DNA of 64,000 nucleotides from Persicaria tinctoria (lineage: Eukaryota; Streptophyta; Magnoliopsida; Caryophyllales; Polygonaceae): the NCBI GenBank assembly GCA_037127255.1, contig JBANSL010000018.1:14233175-14297174 (forward strand). The letters run 5' to 3'. The stretch's first letter is position 1, and every line of letters starts with the position of its first letter. The notes under the pieces were generated by a model that had not been told where the DNA came from, did not search any database, and was given only the letters and a program-made list of their open reading frames with translations. Position numbers and translations under genes: made by a program. Positions 33,262-46,113 of this stretch are shown here, one piece after another.

Positions 33262-35652
33262 ATGATTTGTGATGGTCATTACACTGCCGCCGTTCGGGTG
33301 CTTTCTTCATCAGGTATTGCTCCTTATTCTGATGCCACTCTTGCGGCTCTGCAGGATAAGCACCCCACTGCCTCGTCTCCCAACTTGCCGCCTTTGCCCG
33401 TGGATCACCATCCTCTTCTTGCCTCTTCGACCGGTGTTTTGGATATGATTCGGAGTTTCCCGCGTGGCACGTCATGTGGGAGGGATAGGTTTCGGGCTCA
33501 ACATCTTTTGGATTGTTTGGGTGGATCTGTTGTTGCTATTTCGGATGATTTGATCGTCTCCATTACTCGAGTGGTCAATCTTTTTCTTGAGGGTCGTTGC
33601 CCGCAAGCTCTGGGTGAGTATATTGCTAGTGCCCCTCTCACGTCCCTTGTTAAACCGGGTGGTGGTATACGTCCTATTTCTTTTGGCACCGTTTGGAGAC
33701 GCCTTGTCTCTAAGGTTGGTGCTTGTTTGGCCGGTCCTTCTTTGTCTGGTTATTTTGCAGGCCTCTAGTTTGGGGTCGGGGTATCCGGTGGAGGGGAGGC
33801 TATTCTGCATGCTTTGAATCGGTTTGTTGAGGCTCGTGGTGGTGAAGAGGGTCTTTCCATGTTGATGGTTGACTTCCAGAATGCTTTCAACCTAGTTGAT
33901 CGTGTGACCATGTTACAGGAAGTCCGCCGTCGCTGCCCAGTTTTATCCCGATGGGTGGAGTTTTGTTATTCTAACCCTGCGCGGCTGTATTATGGGGAGC
34001 ATATCTTATGGTCTTATCGAGGAGTTCAGCAAGGAGATCTTCTAGGCCCTCTGCTCTTTGCTTTGGTGTTGCATCCTTTAGTGTGCAAGATCAGAGACTC
34101 CTTTGACCTGAGTCTGCAAGCTTGGTACTTAGATGATGGCACTATTGTTGGGGATACTTTGGTTGTGGGGAAGGTCTTGGGTATGATTATGGAAGATGGT
34201 CCTCGCCTTGGTCTTCATCTTAATGTGGATAAGACCGAGGTTTTTTGGCCTACAGAAGACCCTAGGAGTCGCCTTCCTGGTGTTTTCCCCCCTCTATTGC
34301 TCGGCCATTGCGCGGTGTCAAGGTTCTGGGGGGGGCCTGTCAGTGTATGCTCTGATTTCAGCAGCGAACTTGTGGCAAGGAGAGTGACTAGGACCATAGA
34401 GCTTATGGATTCTGTCGCGAGGATTGACCACCCTCAGTGCGAGTTGCTTCCGCTTCGGGCTTGTACGGGTATTTCTAAGCTTTACTTTTCCTTGCTTACT
34501 TGTTCTCCGCGTGTATTTGGGCCGGCCCAACTTTCCTTTGATGAGGCACTCCGTTCTAGTTTGGAACGTATTGTCACTGCATCTGGGCCTGGATTTGGAG
34601 ATTGGCAGTGGAGGCTCGCCACATACCCTTTTCATTTTGGTGGGCTTGGAGTGTATGCTGCTGGTGATGTCATACATTATGCTTTTTTGGCGTCCCGTTT
34701 GCAGTCTGCTGAGTTGCAGGCTAAGATCTTACGTTCTTCTGGTGTCATTGCTGCTGGACCTACTTTTGATGATGCTTGTCGCTCTTTTAATGAGGTCACG
34801 GGTTCTGATCTTCTACGTGATCCTAGTGAAATCGTTGCCCCCAAACTTATGAAGAAACTGACAGATATATATTTCGCGAAGGTTGCTGCTACATCAGACT
34901 CTGTTTTCTCATTGACTTCGCGACAGGTGGCATTATGGAAGTCTCAGCAGGGTACTCACTCATCTGATTGGTTGCGTGCAGTTCCTATTTCTGGGTTGGG
35001 GCAGACTATGAATGGAAGGACCTATCGTAGTGTGCTTAGCTATCGATTGGGATTTCCATTGTTCGCGGTGTCCAGACCATGTTCCGCTTGTTCTCGGGTC
35101 TTTGATGGTGATGTCTACGGTGACCATGATGTGTCTTGCGCTGGTTCCATGGGCATTAAACATCGACATAACCTCGTTCGCGACACCTTATTGGATATCT
35201 GCTACAAGTCTGGGATTTCTGCTGGTAAGGAGGTTGATATCGGTTTGATTGATGGGCATGACAATCCTCTTCGTCCGACAGATTTGCTACTTTATTCCTG
35301 GGACAGAGGGCGGGATGTTTGTGTCTATCTGACGGGATCCTCCCCTTTGACTCAGTCTGGGATGTCTAACTTTGTGCCTGGTCGTGTTGTTGTTGATGCT
35401 GCTCGGCGTAAGTGTGCCAAGTATCGAGATTTGTGCACGGCAGCTGGTTATGGTTTCATACCCTTCTCCTTCTCTTCGTTGGGGGAGTTAGATACGGATG
35501 CGGTTGCTTTGCTGAAGCGGATTCAGAAATTCTCCGTATCTCAGGATGTCGGGGCTCGTGCTGCCGCTTATATTTTCACTAGACTCGGTTTTATTATCGC
35601 TAAGGGAGTGGGTGCCCAGATAGTATCTCGGCTACCCACTAATTTCTTGTAA
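33262..35652 (+). pseudogene. Non-LTR reverse transcriptase with C-terminal restriction-like endonuclease
   Basis: One frame of 796 residues with a single in-frame TAG at 33766-33768. N-terminal part: AAVRVLSSSGIAPYSDATLA, then SCGRDRFRAQHLLD and GGGIRPISFGTVWRRLVSK. Reverse transcriptase: MLMVDFQNAFNLVDR, YRGVQQGDLLGPLLFALVLH and the catalytic AWYLDDGTIVG (YxDD type), then LGLHLNVDKTEVFWP. C-terminal: a Cys/His cluster (CSACS ... GDHDVSC, IKHRHNLVRD) and a block RPTDLLLYSWDRGRDVCVYL that resembles the RPD...DV core of restriction-like endonucleases in early-branching LINEs. It lacks the zinc-binding and RNase H domains of the L1 elements nearby. Similar uncharacterised proteins occur widely in plants (recollection). 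A short A/T-rich tail ends near 35715. Probably 5'-truncated. Confidence 0.8.
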
Positions 35653-36782
35653 ATAGTTATTGGTTAATAGAAGCAAGTTTATTATTAAAAAAAAAATAAT
35701 AAAAAAATAATAATATAGATTATTCGTAGAAAATGAATACATTATTCGGAAATAATTAGTGTTTATGCAAATTGTGTGAAATTCGAAATATGATTCATCG
35801 GCCGATGAAATACTATTCGTAGGAAATCAAAAATTATTCGTCTAAATTGATGTTAAAATTATATTATTCGGTTAAATTACAAAGATTATTCCGTTAAATA
35901 TGAGAGATTATTCGGTTAAAATTGAGAGATTATTCGGGTTGATTATAAATATTATTCGTATGTAAGATGAAAATTATTTTAGTAAAATTATTCGGTTAAA
36001 ATTAGATTATTCGGCTGAATTAGAAAGATTATTCGGTTAAATTATAAATAATATTCGTATGTATATGACAATTGTTTACACATTTATTAATTTTGGGGAG
36101 GTTAAAATATTAATCAATCAAATTATATATTATTCGGTGAAATTAAAAAGAGTATTCGTATTTAATAGTAAGAATTTGAAAGGTTTATATGTACACTATG
36201 GCGATTATTCGGTGAGATTAAAAAAATTATTTTGGTAAACTTAAGTTATTCGGTTAAAGCATATATATTATTTGTATATAAGAGAACGATTTTTAATGAA
36301 TTTATATATATTGGTTAACTTATAAGATTATTGAACATGGCTTTCCAATTTAACGGTGTTCAACAAAAAAAAATTATGCAATTGAACCCTCTTATAGTAT
36401 TTTTTTAATTGAAAAATTAATCCTGTTATAAGATAATACCATAAATAAAATATAATTTTAGACAAATTATTAAAAATAGGCCAATAACACCGTGGACAAA
36501 TCATTTTCATTTTAAAAAAATTGCTAAATACTGTTATTATTTGATGGACCCACAATAATTTCTTTTTCGTTCAAATTTGGTGGGGATGGAGAACGGTTTT
36601 GGAGTTTGACTTACACGCACCTGAGAAGGGAAAGTGGGAAAATTTATGGTTTGGGTCCCGTCATTTTGTTTAAAAAAAAACAGAAATTGAGAATTAATCC
36701 TTGCCCTCCATTTTATCCATTTTGATGGCCCATAATTGTTCATACGTTCTCACCATAAGAGGTGTTCTCATCCGATCCACTT

Positions 36783-36834
<52 letters not shown>

Positions 36835-36837
36835 CGA
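35653..36837. repeat. ATTATTCGG-rich repeat region and simple repeats
   Basis: To about 36300, many copies of (A/G)ATTATTCGG(T/G)TAAATTA-like units. Then non-coding DNA, a (CT)n run (36783-36809) and a TA run (36810-36834). No gene. Confidence 0.65.
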
Positions 36838-37243
36838 AGTGGTTCCAGAGTGCACACCCTAAGGGGTGTGCATTGTGCACAAATATTATTCGGTGAAATG
36901 TGAAACATTATTCGGTGAAATTTTAAGCATTATTCGGTGAAATGTGAAACATTCTACCGAACACTGTTATGTTTTTTTTTTCCGTTCAGTTCAGATGAAA
37001 ACGTCCCAATTCCACTGAATAATTTATAACATTCTACCGAATAATGTTTAGTTTTTTTATTTATCCATTTTAAATAAAAGAAACCTCAATTCCCTAAACA
37101 ATAGTTACAATTTATATGGAATGCCTCAAATTTCACCAAATAATGTTTCACATTCCCCTAAACAATACTCACATTTCACCGAATAATGCTTCAAATTTCA
37201 CTGAATAATGCTTCAGTGAAATTTGAAGCATTCTGGAACCACT
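36838..37243. mobile_element. MITE with AGTGGTTCCAGA ends inside a TA microsatellite
   Basis: Left AGTGGTTCCAGAGTGC and right GCATTCTGGAACCACT are inverted. The interior has ATTATTCGGTGAAA on the left and TTTCACCGAATAATG on the right, and a palindrome GTGCACACCC/GGGTGTGCA near the left end. It sits between two TA runs, so a target duplication cannot be read. Confidence 0.75.
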
Positions 37244-37244
37244 C

Positions 37245-37250
37245 CATATA

Positions 37251-37335
<85 letters not shown>
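37245..37335. repeat. TA microsatellite
   Basis: About 90 bases of almost pure TA directly after the MITE. Confidence 0.95.
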
Positions 37336-37339
<4 letters not shown>

Positions 37340-37354
37340 TATAAGTAGACACTT

Positions 37355-37711
37355 AAGCCTGTGCACACGACCCCCAACCATCGGTCCGAGTCGGACTTTA
37401 ATATGGTATCAGAGTGGTTAGCCTAATGGCCCGTCTTTCGATCCTGGTTTGGGTTACCAGTGGTCGAAGTGTCAACTAGATGGTCATTCCTAATTGCATT
37501 TGCGGGGGCGTGTTGAGTTCTGAATGAGACCAAAAGTTTCCCACATTGGAAAGTTGAATACATCAAGCCCTAGTATATGAGTCGGTGGGCTACTCCTTCT
37601 ATTGCCAATTGGTTTTAGAATGGAACCCCACTCGGCTTGTGTGCTAGGCTACTAGCGCATGTGTGCCTGTGCACACGACCCCCAGTTATCGGTCCAAGTC
37701 GGACTTTTATA
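37355..37711 (+). mobile_element. TRIM-like retrotransposon with truncated left LTR
   Basis: A primer-binding site TGGTATCAGAGTGG begins at 37404, preceded by AAGCCTGTGCACACGACCCC and CGGTCCGAGTCGGACTTT. The same words (GCCTGTGCACACGACCCC, CGGTCCAAGTCGGACTTTTA) end a second LTR that starts TGTTGAGTTC at 37511, after a G-rich tract TGCGGGGGCG. The internal region is only about 110 bases. Most of the left LTR is missing. Confidence 0.7.
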
Positions 37712-38120
37712 AGATCGGATAAGGATGACTCTCGAGAAGTCGACGAGTTGGCAGATGGAAAGTCCGTCAAACATGCAAGAGGAAACCAAAAAGATGCAAA
37801 ACCTATGAGCGTCGACGATATATCAAGACTATCTCATGTGGGTGGTGAAGACAAACCCCAAGGAAGCTTACTCCCGAATATGGAGTCACCATGAACACAC
37901 CACTACCACCCTAGTCAATCTCGGCTCTGGAAGCAACAAACTCAACCAATTCTAAAATCGCCTAGAAACAATAAATATAGAGTCACCAACAACTCGAACA
38001 AACTACGTTCAAGAAAAACCGACCAAATAGGACCGGGATTTCAAGACTTGTAAAGCCGAGGAATTTTTAAACTTGCAAAGCAAGGGGTTAAACATCGTTA
38101 TTACCAAAAAGTTTGTATGT
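37712..38120. other. Repeat remnant, no gene
   Basis: Resembles 13430-13760 in several phrases. No protein recognised. Confidence 0.35.
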
Positions 38121-38168
38121 ACATACAGAAAAGATTAGCATGACCCATGCACAAGGACGACACATACA
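38121..38168 (+). pseudogene. U6 snRNA-like fragment
   Basis: ATACAGAAAAGATTAGCATG, then ACCC, ATGC and ACAAGGACGACAC, reproduces the conserved central part of U6 snRNA (ACAGAGA box, AGC triad, GCAAGGATGACAC) with several changes, including ACAGAAA for ACAGAGA. The 5' stem, upstream promoter elements and clean 3' end are absent, so it is a pseudogene or retro-copied fragment. Confidence 0.65.
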
Positions 38169-38367
38169 TATTTTTATGGATAAACTGCAAAAAATTAGCA
38201 ATTTTTTTCGATCAGGTGAGAGTTTGAGATACCGGACAATAAGTTGTCTGATATCTGAGCTCCTAAAATTCAGCGAAGCTCACCATTAAACTTGCTCAAT
38301 TGATCCCTCGAATAAACCCAAAAGCTAAACAACTCATTGAATTTAACTAAAATCGAAATAAAAGAGA

Positions 38368-38947
38368 TGTTGGGGTTTGTGGGGAGAGTCCCACGTTGAA
38401 AAATGAGTTGAATGCCAAACCAAAATATAAGGAAGGGGGAAGTCCTACACAATGGTTTAAGCTTTTGTGTAAAGTGGTGGATCCCGACCTTATAACCAAA
38501 AATAAAATAAACCCGACACGACTCATGATTTGATACAACCCGCTCGGGATTCTCGGAACCTCACATGGTATCAGAGCAGGTCCGAGACGGGTCGGTTTTC
38601 CTGGCTTCGGGTAATGCTAAAAACCCGTCGAAAAAACCAAAAAATCGGGCGATCTATAAAGAGATTTGAGAGTCTTGACCCGGGAGAGAAAAAAAAATTT
38701 CAAGTGTCGACCCGATCCAAGCAGTTTGCACTTGAGGGGACGTGTGTGGGTTTGTGGGAACTAGGAAGAGTCTCACATTGAAAAATGAGTTGTATGCCAA
38801 ACCAAAATATAAGGAAGGGGGAAGTCCTACACATTGACTTAATCTTTTGTGTAAAGTGCTAGATCCCGACCTTATAATAAAAAATAAAATAAACCCGACA
38901 CGACTCCTGATTTGATACGACCCGCTCGGGATTCTCGGAATCTCACA
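38368..38947 (+). mobile_element. TRIM retrotransposon, 580 bp, complete
   Basis: LTRs 38368-38565 (198 bp) and 38743-38947 (205 bp) are direct repeats sharing GTTGAAAAATGAGTTG-type text and ending CTCACA. A primer-binding site TGGTATCAGAGCAGG begins at 38566, and a purine-rich CTTGAGGGGACG precedes the second LTR. Exact 5-bp duplication AGAGA at 38363-38367 and 38948-38952. No coding capacity. Confidence 0.93.
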
Positions 38948-38952
38948 AGAGA

Positions 38953-39849
38953 AAGATCATGTAGATCAAATTGAGTGTAATTAAGGTACGGTTAAAGGGA
39001 TTTATTTTTTATTCTTTAATTGAGACCTATATTTCGGGTTTTTTTAGGTAGACCCATGACTTGATCCAAAAACCCGAAACTTGAAATTGAAATGCAGATG
39101 AAGAGAGAGTTCAAACACCAAAAACCGAAAGACGAGCTTGTATTAAAATGTTTGAAGATCAACAAGCTTTACAATCGATTAAAACACAAAACAAAGTGGA
39201 GAAATGAATTAAAACGATTAGTCTCAACTATGACACCAGTCACCAATGATAGAACCGAAGGACAATCAAGTTTCAAATCTCACAAGCTCTCAGAATCTCA
39301 GTGTTTGGGTGTGAATGGAGCTCTACCTACGCTCAAGTGGACAAGAGAATCGAAAAACCCTAGCAAAACTCAAGAGACAAGGGAGAAAGGCCGAAAGGGA
39401 GCAATCAAATTTCTCTCTCTTAGTCTGTATTTTGGGTTTGCAACCCTTATAAGCCTGAGCCGAGTGAGACGACGTCATTGATGCTTCAACGGTCAGAAAT
39501 CCAAACGTTAAACTGAGTTGGGCTCAACTAGCAAGGCCAGGTGAGATGCAATACAATTAGCTAATTACACCCTTATCCAATTCGCTAATTACACCCTTAT
39601 AACATACAAATACAAACACTAAAATTACATAGGTTAAATGAGATGAGTCTAATTAAAATTTTGGATCGGATTGGGACATCCTAGACGAGCCACCCTATGT
39701 AAAATTATCGATCACTTACAAAATCGCATTGGAAATTAAATGATTTTAAGTGAAAACAAAGCATATCATTTAGATGACACTTGAGTAAAAATCAAAGTTG
39801 ATTTCGGCCCAGATTAAAAAGTGCACCCATTATTGCAAAAAGTGTGTAA
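38953..39849. other. Intergenic; possible decayed copia-type LTR
   Basis: The minus strand of about 39090-39530 reads like an LTR leader (GTTGAGCCCAACTCAG, a TATAAG box, then CT-rich UTR), but no partner LTR or primer site is seen. The 129-codon frame at 39092-39481 has no recognisable features. Confidence 0.3.
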
Positions 39850-40126
39850 GATCATCTCTAACACTTTTCTTATAAAATTTCCAAAATAGAAAAACAAAAT
39901 ACATATTCTTTAATTTTTTTTTTTAATTTTAACAGCCTTTTCATTTCAAAGATTTAAAAAATTATTTAGTTTGGAGAATGATGCAGATTTAAAGAATTCT
40001 CTCTATTTTTTGTTGTTGTTTCTCCATTATGAAAAATGTGATGGAAAATCTGTTGGACCAATAAATACCTCAAAATTCTTCAAAAACTTCAAAATTTTCA
40101 AAATGAAAAAATTGTTGGAGATGCTC
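39850..40126. mobile_element. Tourist-like MITE
   Basis: GATCATCTCTAACAC and GTTGGAGATGCTC ends are inverted and flanked by TAA (39847-39849, 40127-40129). 277 bp. Confidence 0.85.
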
Positions 40127-40129
40127 TAA

Positions 40130-40838
40130 CGGATGAAGTCACAAAGGACGTGTATCAATTTTTGTCAAAAAATGCACCCGTCAACTCCAATGGTGGTGTG
40201 CAAATGTGTATTTTTTAGACATTTTTTAGCTCCATTGGTTACTTTTGGGATGTGCAAATGTGCACATTTGAGCATCTAATGTGCAAATTTGAGCACATCA
40301 CCTCCCCATGTGCAAAAACTTTTTCAAAAAGCAAGACAATTTTATTGTTGTATATTTTATGAATTTTGTTTTTTTTTTTTATTTTAAATTAATTGTATTT
40401 GAATGGTGTGTAAAAAATACACATTTGACCATTGAAGCAAAATACCAAAAAGCAAGGTGTATTTTTACACATCTTGTGCAAATATATACATTATAGGCAA
40501 AACCATTGTGGATAGTCTTATATGAAAACGAGTGTTCATTATTTGTACACGTAATTTTATGTACGCGAAATAAGTACTGTGATTAATACGCCAAAAAAAA
40601 AAAAAAAATTACTCAAGACGAACGATTAAATAATGGGAAAATTTTCCAGCTGATTAATTAAGCTTTGTTTACTTTTATTTTGAATGCGTTGATCACTGAT
40701 CGACAAATTAACTTCACCTACTTGCTTGGGGATTTAACTATTTAAGTGTACCAAAATTTCACCAACTCACCACCGCCTGTTTGAATCTTAAAGCCCTAAT
40801 AAATACTACTCTAGCTATATATAGGCATTGTAATTTAG
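40130..40838. other. AT-rich, no gene
   Basis: Contains repeated GTGCAAATGTG(C/T)A motifs around 40200-40310 and 40480, probably part of a decayed MITE. Confidence 0.35.
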
Positions 40839-40841
40839 TTA

Positions 40842-41894
40842 GAGCAGGCCCAACAGCTTTGTTAAAAAATCTCTAAAATAGAGATTAAAATGTTAAAATC
40901 TCTAAAAAAAATTCACTCCAACTCCAACAACTTTTCTATTTTACAAATTTTTACATTTATTAAAAACTATAATTAATAAATGTATTTATTAAAGATATTT
41001 AATTCTACATTTCTAAAAACTTAATTTAAACTTAAATCTAACATTTAACCTCACATTTGTTGGTGAACTATTATACGTTACCCATCTTCTTGCATGATAT
41101 CTTAATTTTTTTTTATTATTATATTCTCATGTGATCTTTTTTAAAAACAAAATCTAGTGATAAATTTGATATTTATTTTTAAAAGGGTATTAATATTAAA
41201 TTTAGATTTTTACTATAAAAGTTATCATAAAATTGGATAAAATATAATTCAAACTTAATCTTATTATTTTCAGTTAGTTGATATATATTTTATTATAAAT
41301 TAGATTGGTTATTAGTCATATATGATTAATTAATTAAATTAATTAACTAATAAGGCTTAATTTATAATTTATAAAAATAAAATCATTCCAATATGAGTTA
41401 TGAGTTCAAGTGAATATTTTTTGAAGTGAAAATTTTATAGACTAATTTTTTAATGTGAATTTTGTAGCATTAAATTGGATGAAATTAGTTATGCTATTTT
41501 ATTTATAAAAGTTAACATAGAATTATGATGTTTAGTTCTATCTATATTTATTTAACATAATTAATTTATATATTATATCATATTATATCAACTTTTTAAT
41601 TAATTTTTAAAAATAATTATATTTTTATTACTAGTAATTAAGTATGAAATTATATTTTTTTTCTTTATTATGGGTGAAAATGTGGGGTTGCATCATTAAA
41701 TTCTATATAGGGACAAGTGAACATTAAATTATAGAGATCAACTTCTCTTCCTCCAAATTTAGAGATTTTTTCACTCTCTCTATCAATTTCTCTATTTTAG
41801 AGATGAGTTTGGAGAAGCTGTTGGGGTGAAAAAATGGTCATTTTCTCTAAAATCTCTCTTTTTCTCTATTTTAGAGAAGCTGTTGAGCTTGCTC
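40842..41894. mobile_element. PIF/Harbinger-type non-autonomous element, 1.05 kb
   Basis: Left GAGCAGGCCCAACAGCTTTG and right AGAAGCTGTTGAGCTTGCTC are inverted, with TTA on both sides (40839-40841, 41895-41897). Subterminal AAATCTCTAAAATAGAGA repeats occur at both ends. The interior is AT-rich and non-coding. Confidence 0.88.
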
Positions 41895-42064
41895 TTACAT
41901 GTATGGAATATTTAATTAACTAAATCTGGTACGGTTTAGATATATATATGCAACGATTATATTATAAACTCATTGACATTAAATTATAATTTAAGACTTA
42001 GCATGATATATGTGTGTGCAATTGTGCATTATAGGGGCCACGATATGCATGCTTGAGGTGGTAG

Positions 42065-42892
<828 letters not shown>

Positions 42893-45519
42893 TACTACTA
42901 GAATTTTGTCATTTAACATCGGTGAATTAACATCAGTCAGAAAAACACGTGATGTTAAATAGTTTTTTAACATCGTCTTTCAAAATTGAGATGTCGAAAA
43001 TAAAAAAGATATTACCCTATTTTTTTTTTACCGATGTTAAATTTTTTTTTAAAAATAATTTGTAAAGCGCGGAATTGTAATATTGAATTAATTTGAAAAC
43101 CCGCGTGTAAACCCGGCTACTTGAAAAACACAACCCTCATCTTCTAGGTCATTTCTCAGCTATTCAGAGTTACCCACACCACATATCTGAAAGAGTAAAA
43201 TCTCTTTCCTCCCACTCTCTAATTTCTTTCCCAAAAACCAGATCTGTAAACACCATTACGCTCATACTCTCAGTCGGATTGCTTCTCAACCCCGACCTCC
43301 TTCACTCTTCTCGTCGATGGAAGCGAACTCTAACCTCTCTAGCGGCCGACCAGATCCCGTCTCCGGCTTCCTTCTTCCATCTTCGGCTTCCTTCTCCTAT
43401 CTCCAGGTATGTCCCTTTCCCTCTCCTCTATTAATATCTAGATCTGGTTTATCGAAACCCTATCCCATTTCACCTCTCCTCCTGCCGGCTACTCTTCTAG
43501 TCATTGACACCCCTATCGCCGGCTCCGTCCTCGAAATCGAGCAGATGGTGATCTCTCCCCCCATCGTCGGGGCCTCCTCTAGTCTTTCACACGCATATCG
43601 CCGGCTCCGTCGCCGAAATTGAGCAGTATGCGACCTCTCCTCTTATCAGTGCCTCCTTTAGTCTTTAACACGTCTATCGCCGGCTCCGTCGTCGGAATCA
43701 AGCAAGTAACTAGGGTTCATGAACTTAATTTTTCCTTTGGGGATGTGATATTGTACGTCGAACTCAGTTTTGAATGACTAGATTTGAGAATGTCTTCAAT
43801 GTAAGGCTTATTCATTTTTCTATCAATTTGTTTGTCAATTATGGGTGAATTGAGTGTTCTTTGGGTTTATGAACCCTAATTTTTATTTATGTGTAGTTTC
43901 TATTTGCAATTTGAATTAGAGAGAGATCGAACACTTTGACTTGAGATTTCATTTTCAATATTTGCAATGTCTATAAAAGCTTAGGGGCGTCTCCTACTTA
44001 GTTGAATTTCAATAGATTTATTGCATTCTCCAAATGAGCCTTTGTGTTCTGTAAGGTTGTATGGCTTAAATCAGTTGCTTGACCTGGACATTTAGCCCCC
44101 TCAAATTTTCTTCAAAACATTTCACCCCCTGAATTCTTATAACCCTTACATTATTTCTAATGTGTAGTTTTGCTGGGTGGAGTTGAAGGCATTATTTGAT
44201 TTGTTTATGCAAAGTCTCTATGTATAATATGTATGGGAGTATTTGAATTGAGTTTAAGTTGTCCACTTTATTCTGAGATGTATGTACTATGGTTTTGCAG
44301 AGTAGAGGAGGGTGTTGTCTGTTCAAGGTGGACATGCTTTGATGAAGATGCTCTGAATACAATAGGTGGTCACGACCATATTATACCATCTATATCTATC
44401 TAATCTCGTCTAGTTTGTTTCATTTTGTTTTTTGTTGGTGCAAACTAGTTAATTGCTTTTGAAGATTTTTTAATAGGTTCATGCCTAACACTGATATGAT
44501 GAACAATTTACTGTAGAGGTTGTCAACGTTGGAAGGGGAAGAAAAGAACAATGTGGAGACTATAAAGAGGATTTTTTTGGCTGATCTACTTAATGCAACA
44601 TCTCAGAATGAGAGATTGACCATGCTTCTTGGTAAAACAAATGAGAGGTGTAGTTTAGAAACAAAAAGATGCTGAACATGGAGATGCTAAACTCTAGTAC
44701 ATTCCATACAGGAAAAGGTAATTGATTATATCCAATTGTCTATCTATGGGTCTGTTTATCCAAATGATATCCAAGTGTCAACTGTCATGAGTTATCCTGG
44801 TGATATCTAAGTGTCAACTCTATAGTAGTGTATTAAAAAAAGTAGATGTTCCATCCATCCCAACATATCTAGTTCCTTGCTTTTTTCTTTCTCTTTTATT
44901 GTTACTTTAACAAATATATTTTCTTCTACGAGCCTTGTTTTGAGATTGTAACTCTAGTTTAATTCTAGGCTTTATGTGTATTTATGTTATATCAGCTTTA
45001 GGTTCTGATTGTAACTCTAGAATCTCAAGTGCGTCCAGTTTGGCTAAGGTTCTGATTTAATACAGAATACATATCCATCATCTATGCTGAGTTGCTTTCC
45101 TGTTAACTATTCTGTTTCAGTTAGTAAAACTCCATGTATCACATACGGAATGAGTTGTTCACTAGGCTTATTATACAGGGACATTGGATGAACATATAAT
45201 CATCTTCTTCTGGCTCTTATCCGTTTGTTCAAGGTTGATGCCTCTGTGAAAATATGACAATTGACACACGAGACCATCAAAACTTTAACAAGATCAATTA
45301 ATTCCTCGTGTGCAGTTTGTGATTGCACATACGCAAATAGTTTTATAAGTTCTCCATTGAACAGTTTCTGTTATTTCGTTTCTCAAACGTTTTGTAATTG
45401 GTTTGGTTTTTGTTCATTCCTGTTTCAGGTTTTTGGTCATATTTCATCCCTAGCGCACCATTTAAAGTTAGTCTTGGATGGGTAATTCTTTCTTTCTGTT
45501 ATCTGTTTCTACAATCATT

Positions 45520-45715
45520 GAATCTTATTATGTTGGGAGAGATGCATTTGTACATAAGATTTGTACATGCTATAACTTTTAATTTTAATGTGGTATTAAA
45601 TAATGCACTGTAACTTTGAATCTTATCATGTTGGGAGATATGCATTTGTACATAAGACTTGTACCTGCTATAACTTTTAATTTTAATGTGGTATTAAATA
45701 ATGCACTGTAACTTT
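45520..45715. repeat. 98-bp tandem duplication
   Basis: Two near-identical copies starting GAATCTTATTATGTTGGGAG (45520) and GAATCTTATCATGTTGGGAG (45618), with a handful of substitutions. Confidence 0.9.
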
Positions 45716-46042
45716 TTTAAATATAATCTACACACTAGCTGGAAGGATTTTATAAAAGAATTAGATGGATAAAGTGAGATGAAAGTGAGCAGATCAAGTT
45801 ATACGAGAGGCTGTTCTCAGTGTGGGTTAGTTAATTTGTCATAGGATATTAAGGAGTGATCGGCCATGGTCTAGATAGATACAAAGATCCTAGTTTGGAT
45901 GAACTGATGCATAATTTAACTTTTGAAGCTGCAACTCATGGGGAGGTTGAACTTGGCAGATTTCACTTTGCTAGTTTTTGCATCTATCATGATTTGGACT
46001 TTAAACTAAATTTTTCTAAGCATCTAATCATTGTTGTGATTC

Positions 46043-46113
46043 AACCTATTAGCTCAATTGGTAGAGCATTGTGCTCAAGCACAAAGATGCGGGTTCAAAT
46101 TCCGCATAGGTTA
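46043..46113 (+). tRNA. tRNA-like sequence, anticodon loop irregular
   Basis: Seven perfect acceptor pairs (AACCTAT / ATAGGTT) and a discriminator A. The D arm is GCTC-AATTGGTA-GAGC. The T arm (GCGGG-TTCAAAT-TCCGC) contains the B-box-like GGTTCAAATTC. The anticodon stem TTGTG/CACAA pairs perfectly, but the loop between (CTCAAG) has six bases instead of seven, so no anticodon can be assigned. Probably a tRNA pseudogene or a tRNA-like part of the CACTA element. Confidence 0.5.

Noticed and set aside
37169..37381. Tyr/Ile repeat 'proteins' over TA runs (also 41991-42233 and 61169-61366)
   Set aside because: These are translations of TA microsatellites.
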